In this document: positions 9,064-18,069 of the stretch, one piece after another
Numbering within the stretch: the stretch's first letter is position 1
How the letters are laid out: each line of letters opens with the position of its first letter
DNA from: Fen-1308 sp035319125
GTDB taxonomy: Bacteria > Nitrospirota > Thermodesulfovibrionia > Thermodesulfovibrionales > Dissulfurispiraceae
NCBI GenBank assembly: GCA_035319125.1
Contig: DATHDG010000044.1
Location: forward strand, 1-64,000
Reading direction: 5' to 3'
DNA length: 64,000 nt
Program-made: the position numbers and the translations under genes
The notes under the pieces: model-generated
Seen by the model: the letters and a program-made list of their open reading frames with translations, nothing else
Told to the model about the DNA's origin: nothing
Databases searched by the model: none

Positions 9064-9561
9064 TTACTCAACCTACCATAAAACATCAATAATTTCTATG
9101 CCCAATGCGGCGGTAAGCAGCCGCCCGTCAGGGCGCGTCCATCTTGACTGCCCGGTTCCCTGCCCGCAGCGTAGCGTAGGGAGGGAACCAGTTATTAGAT
9201 AGTTAACTTGATAACTCCGGTAATTTTTATTCTCAGTAATTCACTATAATTCTAATATCTGTATAACTAACTGATTTATCATATTACAATAAGCGGGCTA
9301 ATATTACTTTTGTAATGCTATCGAGTTTTCCGCCTAACGCAAGTCGCTTACGATAGAATTACCTTTTTATACCCCGACTGTCATACTACTGTCAAGAGAG
9401 GATGATAATTTCTTGGTGTAAGGGTTAGTTGCTGACAAGTTAAAGGACTGCGCTTGTTAATGAGTTCTATATGGCTCAATAGAAGTCAAAAGAATTGACA
9501 GATAACACCCTGACTTCATCACAACTAATATGGGCTCTTTTTTTAGCAGCATCTAGTTCAG
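9064..9561. other. AT-rich intergenic stretch with a small hairpin
   Basis: About 500 bases contain no supported gene. A hairpin at 9154-9189 (GGTTCCCT against AGGGAACC-like sequence) and a short one at 9122-9135 (CGCCC-GTCA-GGGCG) sit in a GC-rich patch. The rest is AT-rich. No terminator could be fixed for the downstream end of glgC. Confidence 0.45.
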
Positions 9562-10788
9562 CTACCGCTTTACGGCCCCCATCCTTCCGCCCCTCGGTAT
9601 TATGCATATGCCGGAATTCTGATCGATATGACATCTGAATCGGTCTCTTTCAGGGTCAATGCCGATCTGCTCTCCTTCGCTGATTACATTGAACTTGTCG
9701 ACAATAGCCCTTCGAAGCCTGCAACCTTTGCTGATTGTTACTCTGTCCATGATAATGCAATCTTCGATAGAGACTCCATCTTCAATTGTCACACCGCTCT
9801 GTATTATCGAATTGCGTATCTTTGCTTTCTTTATTATTGACCCCTCTGCGATAAGGCTGTTTCTGATGTCGCCATTAAGTATCTTGGTGGATGGCCCTTC
9901 ATATCCGGAGGGATGAATCGGCCACTGATTGTTATGCGCATCAAAGGGCGGCTCGCTGCTCAACAAGTCCATGTGTGCCTCAAAATATGCGGAAATAGTT
10001 CCCACATCTCGCCAATATCCCTTCTCTTCGTAAGATTTTGTCCCAGGTATTATGTTGGTAGCAAAATCATACGCGAATACCTTGCCGGAGCCTACAAGGT
10101 TCGGGATAATATGGGCGCCAAAATCATGCTCCTTCTTCTTCTGCGCCTTTACAAGGGCGTCGATAAGCACCTTGGTCTTGAAAATATAGTTGCCCATGGA
10201 TACATAAGACCTTAGGGGATCACCCGGCATAGCGGTAGGATTCTTCGGTTTTTCCTGAAATCCGGTAATCCTTTTTTCGTCATCGCTCAGAATCACGCCA
10301 AAAGCACTTGCCTGAGCCAATGGAACAGGCCTTGCAGCAACAGTAACGTACGCATCCTTTTCAATATGGAAATCTATCATCTGTCTGATGTCCATTCTGT
10401 AAATGTGATCGGCTCCAAAAATTATTACATGATCAGGGTTATGGTCTTTTATGAGATTGATGTTCTGAAATACCGCGTCGGACGTGCCCTGGAACCACTC
10501 CTGGCCCATCCTCATCTGAGGCGGCACCACCGCAACGAAGTGGTCCTTGACGATGGACGAGAAGTTCCAGTGCTGTCTCACATGTTCAATGAGCGACTGG
10601 GACTTGTACTGCACGAGAAGGTAGATCGAATATATGTGAGAGTTGACGAAATTACTCAGTACGAAATCTGCTATCCTGTACCGGCCGCCGAACGGCACGG
10701 ACGGCTTCGAGCGAAACACTGTGAGGGGAAAGAGGCGCTCGCCCTTACCTCCTGCAAGTATTAAGGCCAGAACTTTTGGAAGTGCCAT
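9562..10788 (-). CDS. glgC: Glucose-1-phosphate adenylyltransferase (ADP-glucose pyrophosphorylase)
   Basis: The 408-residue protein has the nucleotide-binding loop ALILAGGKGERLFPLT at its N-terminus, SKPSVPFGGRYRIADF next, and 'QNINLIKDHNPDHVIIFGADHIYRMD' around residues 105-125. A C-terminal left-handed beta-helix follows with repeats such as SIIKKAKIRNSII. These are the marks of GlgC, which makes ADP-glucose from ATP and glucose 1-phosphate for glycogen synthesis in the cytoplasm. The start ATG 10788 has a G-rich ribosome site (GGGGGG) nearby. No other glycogen gene is adjacent. It is normally regulated allosterically. Confidence 0.95.
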   Translation of the reverse strand: MALPKVLALILAGGKGERLFPLTVFRSKPSVPFGGRYRIADFVLSNFVNSHIYSIYLLVQYKSQSLIEHVRQHWNFSSIVKDHFVAVVPPQMRMGQEWFQGTSDAVFQNINLIKDHNPDHVIIFGADHIYRMDIRQMIDFHIEKDAYVTVAARPVPLAQASAFGVILSDDEKRITGFQEKPKNPTAMPGDPLRSYVSMGNYIFKTKVLIDALVKAQKKKEHDFGAHIIPNLVGSGKVFAYDFATNIIPGTKSYEEKGYWRDVGTISAYFEAHMDLLSSEPPFDAHNNQWPIHPSGYEGPSTKILNGDIRNSLIAEGSIIKKAKIRNSIIQSGVTIEDGVSIEDCIIMDRVTISKGCRLRRAIVDKFNVISEGEQIGIDPERDRFRCHIDQNSGICIIPRGGRMGAVKR

Positions 10789-10902
10789 GAATGCCCCCCT
10801 TGCATAAGTATATGTTCCATTCGGACGACGTTTACAAATTATATCAGTTTATCTGTATCTGCGCATACAAGAATATCTGAGAAGTCGCGATTGGCGTTGC
10901 AG

Positions 10903-11586
10903 TTACTGCTTTATGACAGAAATAATTTGTTTATTGCGAATGTACGTCAACGTCCTGGACTGCAGGGAGGGCTTGCTGGAATTCCTCACAATGAACCCTG
11001 CAAGGTCTTCAAGTCTGTCTATGTCCCACCATGACGGAAGCAAATGGACATCCACTCCCTCACGCTCAAAGACTGACATTGTCTTTTCAAATACATCCGG
11101 GCTGCCCCAAGAAATCCCTTCGAATATACCGTTCATTAGATGATCTTTCTTGAATCCTATGAGATAATATCCACCGTCCTTAGCTGGTCCGATGACTGCC
11201 GGCTTACTGTCCAGCGCAGAAAAAGCCTCTTCTATGATTGAAACCGGCAGATCAGGGAAATCACTTCCTATGAGCACGGCTCTCAAACAGCCATTCTCAA
11301 ATGCCCGCTCAAAAGCATTCTTCATCTTCTCTCCCAAATCACGCCCTGTTTGCAGCAAATATTTTTTCTTCTTGCCGAGCCAAGCTACAACTCTCTCCTC
11401 TGCTTCATCGGGCCAATATGCAATCAGCAGCTCGCAGCTACTTTTATTGGCTATGTCAATTGCATCTTCTACAAAACATTTGTAAAGTTCACGCGTAATG
11501 TCTTCGCCTATCTCTGCTGAAAGTCGCGTCTTCACTTTTCCCCTTTCCGGCCACTTTACAAAGACTATCAGACAGTCTGCTTCCAT
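10903..11586 (-). CDS. TIGR04282-type glycosyltransferase (DUF2064 family)
   Basis: The 227-residue protein begins 'CLIVFVKWPERGKVKTRLS', the nucleotide-sugar transferase-like signature of this family. It also has 'LIGSDFPDLP' near residue 108 and 'GPAKDGGYYLIGF'. It is often annotated as arsenosugar biosynthesis glycosyltransferase and is nearly always paired with the TIGR04283 family, as here. The ATG follows directly after the TGA of its partner, so the two are translationally coupled. It is the last gene of the four-gene operon that starts at 14441. The arsenosugar role is a family name, not shown here. Confidence 0.82.
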   Translation of the reverse strand: MEADCLIVFVKWPERGKVKTRLSAEIGEDITRELYKCFVEDAIDIANKSSCELLIAYWPDEAEERVVAWLGKKKKYLLQTGRDLGEKMKNAFERAFENGCLRAVLIGSDFPDLPVSIIEEAFSALDSKPAVIGPAKDGGYYLIGFKKDHLMNGIFEGISWGSPDVFEKTMSVFEREGVDVHLLPSWWDIDRLEDLAGFIVRNSSKPSLQSRTLTYIRNKQIISVIKQ

Positions 11587-12279
11587 TCAACGATACAACC
11601 TTGCCAGTTTATCAGGGCTGACGCCGAACATATAAAGCGTGATAAGCGCCCAGTTTCTGAGCGTGCAATAGATTATTCCTTCAGCCTCCCATCGCCGGGA
11701 GGATGTCCTCACCTTGCGCGGAATAATCACTATACTTCGACCGGATCTTTTCAGCGCCTGCATGAGATCGACATCCTCCATGATCGGCATATCTTTAAAT
11801 CCGCCCATGGCACTGAAAATATCGCGCTTCATAAAGATAGCCTGGTCGCCATATGGTATACGGGTGATTCTGCTTCGCAGCGAAGCTACGCCTTCGATGA
11901 TCCTGAATGCCTGACTATGTGAATCTATGCCAAGGTCAAAAGCCCCTGCAGCATATTTTCCGTCTGTCATCACATCCCTTATCGCATCCAGAGCATCGTC
12001 CGGGAGAAAAGTGTCCGCATGAAGAAAGAGAAGGACATCTCCTGCTGCCGCGCCGGCACCGGCGTTCATCTGAGCACCACGCCCCTTCTTCGACACAATC
12101 TTAATCACATCAATATTCTCGATCGCGGCAAGAGTGCCACCTCGCGGATCACCGTCAGCAACTATGATCTCTATCTTATTTCCCTTCGCATGTTTAGTAA
12201 CGTGCCCAATCAGCGTATTTATTCCTTTTGCTTCATTCAAAACGGGGATGACAACTGAGATCCTTAATCCGCCGGTCAT
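11587..12279 (-). CDS. TIGR04283-type family 2 glycosyltransferase
   Basis: A GT-A fold signature opens the protein ('ISVVIPVLNEAKGI'), followed by IIVADGDPRGGT, KGRGAQMNAGA and the DxD-like 'LFLHADT'. Later 'IPYGDQAIFMKRDIF' and 'PIMEDVDLM' complete the family-2 glycosyltransferase pattern of the subgroup called TIGR04283. I chose ATG 12279 because it gives a 4-base ATGA overlap with the upstream gene; an ATG at 12288 is the alternative. It is cytoplasmic or membrane-associated, with the acceptor unknown. The partner gene follows without a gap. Confidence 0.85.
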   Translation of the reverse strand: MTGGLRISVVIPVLNEAKGINTLIGHVTKHAKGNKIEIIVADGDPRGGTLAAIENIDVIKIVSKKGRGAQMNAGAGAAAGDVLLFLHADTFLPDDALDAIRDVMTDGKYAAGAFDLGIDSHSQAFRIIEGVASLRSRITRIPYGDQAIFMKRDIFSAMGGFKDMPIMEDVDLMQALKRSGRSIVIIPRKVRTSSRRWEAEGIIYCTLRNWALITLYMFGVSPDKLARLYR

Positions 12280-13724
12280 AATTCGCAAGCCCTGCCTCGC
12301 AAGTTGAAGAAGAATTTCAACCCCTTCCTTATTTTTTCTGAAAATATCTTTGTTGACAAGAAATTAGACACAACCTTCTTATTGATCTCAGCTATTGTAG
12401 GATATGGATGTACAGATGATGCCAGTGTAGACAGCCTTACCCTGCCGTTCAGCGCTGCGGTCCATTCTCCGACAAGATCGCCTGCATGCGGCCCAAATAT
12501 CTGAACGCCTACAGGCCCTTCTTTTTCATTCAGGACCAGCTTGATCCTGCCCACCTCATATCCCTCGGCAATGCTCCTGTCATTAGCAGAAAATTCCTCA
12601 GTCCATACAGAATACTCAATACCGGCGCTCTTTGCAGCTGTTTCATTCAGGCCGATACAACCGAGTTCCGGATCAGTATAGGTGCACCACGGGAAAAACG
12701 TATAATCAACCTTTCTCGGCAGATGAAATATGGCATTGCTCACTGCAACGCCTCCCTCATAACCGGCGGCATGAGTAAAAAGATATCCGCCTGTGACGTC
12801 TCCCGCAGCGTATATATGCTTCTGATGCGTGCGCATGCGGTTATCTACCTTTATTCCTTTTTCATCAAATTGCACTCCGACTCGCTCAAGTCCCAGCCCA
12901 TCCGTATTCGGCCTCCGTCCGGTAGCTACAAGTATAGTCTCGGCATTGATAACTGTTCGCTCATCGCCTGACTTTAGCGTAACTTCACAGCTGTCGCCAA
13001 AATCCTTTATCTCACTCACAGATGCATTAAGGTGAAAAATTACGCCTTCACTGGCCAGAACAGCCATTACGCTATCTGCCATGTCCTTGTCCTCTCTGGG
13101 AAGCAGCTGGCCGGCACGTTGAATAACGAATACCTTGGAACCCAATCGGTTGAATGCCTGAGCCATTTCAACGCCTATAGGTCCGCCGCCGAGTATGATC
13201 ATTGATGACGGCAACCGATCTAAATAGAAAATCTCTCTGTTGGTAATATAACGTGCAGTGGCCATTCCACGAACAACCGGTATATTAGGTGATGACCCGG
13301 TTGCTATCAGCCAGTTTCTTGCCGAAATAGTCTGCCCATTCAAACGTATGGAATGCTCGTCGACAAATTCGGGAGCACCGAATTCAACCCTGGTTCCAAG
13401 TCTGCAGAATCTTTCCACCGAATCATGTTTCTGTATCTTGGAAATGACCGACTTGATTCTCTCTGTCACTTTATTGAAATCAATCTTTTCCAACTCGACC
13501 TCCGGAAGCCCGAATCGGGAGGAACTTTTAATGAGATGGCGAACGCGGGCTATCTTTATAAGAGCTTTGCTGGGAACACAGCCGTAATGAAGGCAATCAC
13601 CACCAAGCCGTCCTTCCCTCTCAACCAGTAGTGTATTGGCACCAAGCTGAGAGCTGCCGGCAGCAGCTGTAAGACCGGCTGATCCACCGCCGATAATGCC
13701 TATGTCAAAATCAAATGTTGCCAT
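12276..13724 (-). CDS. FAD-dependent disulfide oxidoreductase, mercuric reductase-like
   Basis: At 482 residues it has the dihydrolipoamide dehydrogenase / mercuric reductase fold. The FAD loop GIIGGGSAGLTAA is near residue 9, and the redox-active pair is in GGDCLHYGCVPSK. The NAD(P) loop is ILGGGPIGVEMAQ near 176, 'YAAGDVTGG' follows, and the interface motif is VHPYPTIAEI. It lacks the N-terminal heavy-metal domain and the C-terminal vicinal cysteines of true MerA, so mercury reduction is not supported. Genes of this type are often beside TVP38/TMEM64 proteins and TIGR04282/04283 transferases, as here. The natural substrate is unknown. Confidence 0.85.
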   Translation of the reverse strand: MATFDFDIGIIGGGSAGLTAAAGSSQLGANTLLVEREGRLGGDCLHYGCVPSKALIKIARVRHLIKSSSRFGLPEVELEKIDFNKVTERIKSVISKIQKHDSVERFCRLGTRVEFGAPEFVDEHSIRLNGQTISARNWLIATGSSPNIPVVRGMATARYITNREIFYLDRLPSSMIILGGGPIGVEMAQAFNRLGSKVFVIQRAGQLLPREDKDMADSVMAVLASEGVIFHLNASVSEIKDFGDSCEVTLKSGDERTVINAETILVATGRRPNTDGLGLERVGVQFDEKGIKVDNRMRTHQKHIYAAGDVTGGYLFTHAAGYEGGVAVSNAIFHLPRKVDYTFFPWCTYTDPELGCIGLNETAAKSAGIEYSVWTEEFSANDRSIAEGYEVGRIKLVLNEKEGPVGVQIFGPHAGDLVGEWTAALNGRVRLSTLASSVHPYPTIAEINKKVVSNFLSTKIFSEKIRKGLKFFFNLRGRACEL

Positions 13725-13745
13725 GACTCCCTCACCGAAGCATGT

Positions 13746-14441
13746 TTATGACTTCCGCTTTTTATACCATGCTAATGACTTGCGCGCGATTAACGGCAGT
13801 AAGCCCAGTAGCGCCAGTGAACCGATAAGGCCGGGAGAAAATATGCCCGATAGCGAGTTGATACGCGAAATCTCTTTTCCAGCATTGACATATACAATAG
13901 TCGCCGGAAACATGCCGACCTGTGAGACCCAGTAAAAGGTCCTTAATCGCATCGGTGTCAGTCCCATAACAAGATTGATTATAAAAAAGGGAAACACCGG
14001 CACAAGACGAAGAGTAAAAAGATAGAAAGGTCCTTCCTTTTCAATCCCTTCTTGAATCCTAGACAATCTGCCGCCGAATTTCGTCATGACCCATTCTCTC
14101 AGCAGATATCGCGACACAAAGCAAGCCATAGTTGCACCTATAGCACTTGCAAATGATACAAGTATAGTACCAGTAAACAAGCCGAACAGAGCACCACCGG
14201 CTAGCGACATTATTGTAGCCCCAGGTAGTGATAGGGCAGTGACCATAATGTATAAAATCATGTATCCGGCAATTACAGTCAGACGATGTTCGACGTAAAG
14301 CGTCCGGAAGCTGTCCTGAGAGCTTTTAATATAATCGAGATTCAGATATTTGCTGAGATCAAGAAAATAATATGATGCAACCAGAACCATAATCACAATA
14401 ATAAGGATTATCTTTTTTGTACTCATTGAATTAGCGTCCAT
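13746..14441 (-). CDS. TVP38/TMEM64 family inner-membrane protein
   Basis: The protein has about five to six hydrophobic segments. The SNARE-associated (VTT/DedA-like) core is visible as 'LSLPGATIMSLAGGALFG' and 'RYLLREWVMTKFGGRL', followed by 'LVPVFPFFIINLVMGL'. These are typical of TVP38/TMEM64 proteins, relatives of DedA proposed to handle lipids or membrane homeostasis. Two starts are possible (14441 and 14426). It is the first gene of the operon that continues with the disulfide oxidoreductase 21 bases downstream, which links its role to theirs, though no function is established. Confidence 0.85.
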   Translation of the reverse strand: MDANSMSTKKIILIIVIMVLVASYYFLDLSKYLNLDYIKSSQDSFRTLYVEHRLTVIAGYMILYIMVTALSLPGATIMSLAGGALFGLFTGTILVSFASAIGATMACFVSRYLLREWVMTKFGGRLSRIQEGIEKEGPFYLFTLRLVPVFPFFIINLVMGLTPMRLRTFYWVSQVGMFPATIVYVNAGKEISRINSLSGIFSPGLIGSLALLGLLPLIARKSLAWYKKRKS

Positions 14442-14479
14442 GACTTAGAAAATAGTATAAAGGATTTAACTGTCCGGTC

Positions 14480-14516
14480 AAAAAAAGAGGGACAAAGGCC
14501 TTAACCTTTGTCCCTC
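14480..14516 (-). terminator. Rho-independent terminator of the XRE regulator gene
   Basis: A perfect 12-base-pair stem (GAGGGACAAAGG against CCTTTGTCCCTC, 14487-14516) is followed on the minus strand by a run of T (A-run at 14480-14486 on the plus strand). It separates the regulator gene from the TVP38 operon. Confidence 0.9.
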
Positions 14517-14576
14517 CTCATTTCCTTGTTGCTGCGTTACTGCGGGAATATCGGGATCAATCCAGGGTGCGGCAAA

Positions 14577-14969
14577 TTACTTGCAGCAATCCTTCAAAGG
14601 ACATATCTGGCGAAGCAATTTTTTGTTCTTTGCAATCAGCTTCGAAAACTCAAAAAAGGCCTTTCTAGCGTTTCTTCCCCTGATGTTTCTGTAGTTGTCC
14701 AAAATCACTGTTTCCTCTTTTGATATTTTCAGAGAAGTCTCTTTACGTTGACCCTTCTTCTCAACCGGGAAAAAGGTGAAAATTGAGGTTTCAAGTGCTT
14801 TGGAAATCTGCTGTAGCCTGTCGACGCTGATGCTGCTGGCTCCTTTCTCATATTTTTGGATTTGTTGATAAGATACCCCTACCAGATCTGCCAACTTCAT
14901 TTGGGACATGTGCCTAGATTTCCTGATTTCCTTGATTAGCTGCCCGATTTGATTATTATCCCTTCCCAT
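14577..14969 (-). CDS. XRE-family helix-turn-helix transcriptional regulator
   Basis: The N-terminal 70 residues form a Cro/C1-type helix-turn-helix: 'IKEIRKSRHMSQMKLADLVG' then SYQQIQKYEKG and 'SVDRLQQISKALE'. The C-terminal 50 residues are basic, contain 'EETVILDNYRNIRGRNARKAF' and end in a cysteine-bearing tail; this resembles small regulators seen in alphaproteobacterial and anaerobe genomes. The operator and regulated genes are unknown. It is monocistronic, bounded by its own terminator, and divergent from gspA across about 240 bases, so control of gspA or of itself is possible but unproven. Confidence 0.85.
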   Translation of the reverse strand: MGRDNNQIGQLIKEIRKSRHMSQMKLADLVGVSYQQIQKYEKGASSISVDRLQQISKALETSIFTFFPVEKKGQRKETSLKISKEETVILDNYRNIRGRNARKAFFEFSKLIAKNKKLLRQICPLKDCCK

Positions 14970-15208
14970 AATTAATAATATACTCTAGGTCGCAACAAAA
15001 ATCTAGCTTTATTTTGGGCCGGACTAACCTATTGAAAAGTATGTATTGCAGCCACAGCCAGGCGTCTTGAGCCGGAGTCTATAACTCAATAAAAGCATTG
15101 TTTTTTCTGCGCCTATGTATTACCCTTGATATATGGAGTTATTTGAGTTCTCAAGAAAATTTACTGCTATTCGGGCTGTTAAGGAACCTGTACTACGAGG
15201 CGCAAGCG

Positions 15209-16099
15209 ATGTATAAAGACTATTTCAGGCTGCGTGACCTGCCGTTCTCAATTTCACCGGATCCTGCATATCTCTATATGAGCAATCAGCACCGTGAAGC
15301 CCTGGCACACCTCATATACGGTATCAAATCAGACAGCGCCTTTGTTCTCTTGACCGGTGAAGTTGGTACCGGCAAGACAACCGTCTGCCGCTGCATGCTT
15401 GAGCAGCTTACCGACAACTATGACACTGCTTTCATTCTAAATCCAAAACTGACGGAGGAGGAACTGCTGGCTTCCATATGTGAGGAGATTCGCATCGCTT
15501 ATCCTGCAGAAGCTCCAACAGTGAAAAATCTGGTCGACCGCATCAACCATCATCTGCTCGATTCGCATTCAGCCGGACGCAGAACTATTCTTGTAATCGA
15601 TGAAGCACAGAACCTCAGTCCGTCTGTTCTAGAGCAATTGCGTCTGCTTACAAACCTCGAAACAAACCGATGCAAGTTGCTTCAGATAATATTGATAGGT
15701 CAGCCCGAGCTTAGAAAAATGCTTGATAAGCCGGAGTTGAGACAGCTTTCCCAGCGCATAACCGCGCGATTTCATCTCGATCCGCTTTCAAAAGATGACA
15801 TATCAAATTATGTGGGGCATCGTCTCGCTGTAGCAGGAGCGCGCCGCCAACTTTTTGCGCAGGCGGCAATGAATAAACTTTATGCGTTAAGTGGAGGGAT
15901 TCCACGTCTGATCAACCTCATATGCGACAGGGCCTTGCTGGGTACTTATACGCAGGGCAGAACGCGAGTCAACAAAAGGACTCTCAGCAGGGCAGCCCAT
16001 GAAGTACTGGGTGGGAAGCGACCGGCGGTTCAATTGCGGCATCGACTGGGAAGACTTTCATCGTGGCTTCGCAGGAGATTGACTTTGGCACCGCGTTGA
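15209..16099 (+). CDS. gspA: GspA/ExeA-like AAA ATPase of the secretion pathway
   Basis: I start at ATG 15209 (MYKDYFRLRDLPFSISPDP), the universal beginning of ExeA/MshM-type ATPases; the upstream open frame does not look like protein. Walker A is LLTGEVGTGKTTV and Walker B is ILVIDEAQNLS. 'LRLLTNLET' and 'IILIGQPELR' also fit the family. The length (296 residues) lacks the C-terminal peptidoglycan-binding domain of long ExeA. GspA with GspB helps place the secretin in the cell wall. GspB follows 30 bases downstream, while the main gsp genes lie 35 kb away in this window. Confidence 0.88.
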   Translation: MYKDYFRLRDLPFSISPDPAYLYMSNQHREALAHLIYGIKSDSAFVLLTGEVGTGKTTVCRCMLEQLTDNYDTAFILNPKLTEEELLASICEEIRIAYPAEAPTVKNLVDRINHHLLDSHSAGRRTILVIDEAQNLSPSVLEQLRLLTNLETNRCKLLQIILIGQPELRKMLDKPELRQLSQRITARFHLDPLSKDDISNYVGHRLAVAGARRQLFAQAAMNKLYALSGGIPRLINLICDRALLGTYTQGRTRVNKRTLSRAAHEVLGGKRPAVQLRHRLGRLSSWLRRRLTLAPR

Positions 16100-16129
16100 C
16101 TACTTGAAATATGCTAAAAGGAAGGCTAG

Positions 16130-16888
16130 ATGTCGTATATACTTGATGCCTTGAAGAAGGCCGAGCAGGAACGGAAATTAAGAAAACCTCCGGATATAAT
16201 GTCCGAGCATTATATAGAGTATAGGCCAAAACAGCGCTTTTGGCTTTATGCGGTATTCTTGTTGCTTGCAGCTGCTTCCGGCAGTATCGGCTGGTTTTTT
16301 GGTTCTGAACAGATCTCAATTCCTCCGCCTCAACCGTCTCAAAATGTCCCTATAACTGCGAAGGCGCCTGAGAGCCCTGCACCTGCCGCTGTAGCTCCGG
16401 CAATACCTCCAAGCTCTACGCCATCAGAAAATGTTACACAGCCTCCACAAACAAAAAGTGTTGATACACCAATGCAAATATCAAGCACTACAGATCAAAA
16501 CAATCAAGTTGATCAGCTAAAAAAGCAGGATCAAGAAGAGTCAAGCAGCGACAGATACTCGCAAAAGGCATCGTCACCCAAAAAGCAGGCACAGCCGAAG
16601 CAGCATCAAAAAAAGATAGCGGAAACTCCGACTCCCAAGAAAGTTGTTCCAGGCAATTCTATCTATTCGATAACGGATCTGCCGGAAGAGATCAGAGGGA
16701 GTGTCCCTGCCCTCATCATTTCAACTCATATATATTCTCAGGATAAAACTGAACGCCTCGCCTCTATCAATGGCCATATTGGTCGAGAAGGTCAGGAAAT
16801 TCTTAAAGGTATTAAGATTGTCTCCATTGTTCCCGACGGTGCAATACTCAGCTATCAAGGATATAGGTTCAAGGTGGGGTTGAAGTGA
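16130..16888 (+). CDS. gspB: GspB-like type II secretion assembly protein
   Basis: It begins with the conserved cytoplasmic tip MSYILDALKKAEQERKL. A single transmembrane segment lies near residues 38-60. A proline-, serine- and lysine-rich periplasmic linker runs from about 65 to 180. The C-terminal GspB domain contains LPEEIRGSVPAL, 'ISTHIYSQ' and 'GREGQEILKGIKIVSIVPDGAILSY'-like strands. GspB partners with GspA to insert the GspD secretin through peptidoglycan. A GGAAGG ribosome site precedes the start. The gene is 30 bases after gspA, indicating an operon. Confidence 0.88.
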   Translation: MSYILDALKKAEQERKLRKPPDIMSEHYIEYRPKQRFWLYAVFLLLAAASGSIGWFFGSEQISIPPPQPSQNVPITAKAPESPAPAAVAPAIPPSSTPSENVTQPPQTKSVDTPMQISSTTDQNNQVDQLKKQDQEESSSDRYSQKASSPKKQAQPKQHQKKIAETPTPKKVVPGNSIYSITDLPEEIRGSVPALIISTHIYSQDKTERLASINGHIGREGQEILKGIKIVSIVPDGAILSYQGYRFKVGLK

Positions 16889-16984
16889 CACTTAACTAAT
16901 AATCTTCATTGTACTTGCGCGCAACCACTGACCGGGGAGCAACTCCGCTACCCGGTCAAGCGGCATGCATTAGAATTAAACACT

Positions 16985-17536
16985 TCACCGTTGCGGTGGT
17001 GCCTCATCGCCTCGTTCTTTGTAGTCCGGAGGTATTGCGTTATAATCCGGCGGCGGAGGCGGCGGTGGCATTCTTCTGTATCCTCGATTGCCGGATTCAA
17101 CTACGCCGGGGACTTGATTGCCCTTGGCATACATGCATTGCTGATACGCTATGTTGTATTTGTGTTGAGCCCCGCGACCAAAGGCATACCCCCGGTCAGC
17201 ACCAGCAAGAGTTCCGAACAGCAAACCTGTACCTGCGCCAATGGCCGCACCAGTTCCCATATGGCCTCCGGCAGCTCCAATGGCCGCTCCAAGACCTCCA
17301 CCAATGACTGTTCCAGCCACTGCGCCTGTTGCTGTATTTTGATTGACTGTTTCCTGCGGAGACCCTCCAATCTGTTGTGTCGCCCACTGTCGGCAAACCG
17401 CATCATCAGCCTGAAACTCCTCAAAAGATTTCCCAGGGGCAGGCAACACTGTGACACTGGGACCCATTGGAACTGTTGCGCAACCACTCAATATAATGAA
17501 CAAAACCGGCAGCATTAACAGTCTTGGTTTAATCAT
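16985..17536 (-). CDS. Glycine-zipper lipoprotein
   Basis: ATG 17536 is preceded by AGAGGTG. The N-terminus 'IKPRLLMLPVLFIILSGC' is a lipoprotein signal with lipobox LSGC. Residues around 70-130 are a glycine zipper (AVAGTVIGGGLGAAIGAAGG and AAIGAGTGLLFG), a motif of proteins that insert in or span membranes, as in the OsmB/Rick_17kDa group. 'QQCMYAKG' follows, then a proline run. It overlaps the next gene by 8 bases and is cotranscribed with it. It is likely outer-membrane associated; the function is unknown. Confidence 0.8.
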   Translation of the reverse strand: MIKPRLLMLPVLFIILSGCATVPMGPSVTVLPAPGKSFEEFQADDAVCRQWATQQIGGSPQETVNQNTATGAVAGTVIGGGLGAAIGAAGGHMGTGAAIGAGTGLLFGTLAGADRGYAFGRGAQHKYNIAYQQCMYAKGNQVPGVVESGNRGYRRMPPPPPPPDYNAIPPDYKERGDEAPPQR

Positions 17537-17927
17537 GCTTGGCACCTCTCTCATCCAAGTCTGCAGGGACGCTGTCTCGAGATCCGCTATCAGGTGGCTC
17601 TGAAGGGACAACCTTCAGCCATCCGCTTGGGCACCTCTTGATATATGGATAATATCCCTGCGGCTTTTTGCAGTAATACCAATAATCTTGCTCATCCCTT
17701 TGCCGGTTCGGGCGAACATACACTGGAGACTCCCGTTCAATTATCACAGGCGGCTCTACATAATATGGGCGGTAAGGATAATAATAATATGGGTATGGCG
17801 GCCCCCACCATCCGGGACCCACACCTACCCATACACCGCCCCTGAAATGCCCACCGGCAAAGCAGGGCAAAATGCTGGCAACTACCAGAATCAGCGCAAT
17901 AACAATCATATATACGCTTTTTTTCAT
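17529..17927 (-). CDS. Small exported Tyr/Pro-rich protein
   Basis: A strong ribosome site (AAGGAGGTG) precedes ATG 17927. Residues 1-24 are a signal peptide ending CFA. The mature part is rich in Gly, Tyr and Pro ('PYPYYYYPYRPYY'). It ends in a conserved-looking cysteine module, 'YWYYCKKPQGYYPYIKRCPSGW', seen in small envelope proteins that travel with glycine-zipper proteins. Two cysteines could form a disulfide in the periplasm. No function is known. The coding overlap with the downstream lipoprotein supports joint expression. Confidence 0.75.
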   Translation of the reverse strand: MKKSVYMIVIALILVVASILPCFAGGHFRGGVWVGVGPGWWGPPYPYYYYPYRPYYVEPPVIIERESPVYVRPNRQRDEQDYWYYCKKPQGYYPYIKRCPSGWLKVVPSEPPDSGSRDSVPADLDERGAKHD

Positions 17928-18069
17928 AATACACCTCCTTCTATAAGTCTACAATATTTTAGACGTTTTAAAATCCGTAGAGGTTACATATTTGAGAATG
18001 CTCAAAATATAGGCAAGCTTTTATTATCCGACAAAAATTCATTGGGCTCCAAAGAAGAAGGTACGCTTA

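Noticed and set aside
9122..9189. A GC-rich hairpin patch as a terminator or REP element
   Set aside because: No T-run and only a single imperfect copy in the window; left as an unnamed hairpin.
12276..13724. Mercuric reductase merA
   Set aside because: The redox pair and fold fit, but the heavy-metal-associated domain and the C-terminal vicinal cysteines are missing and there are no other mer genes.
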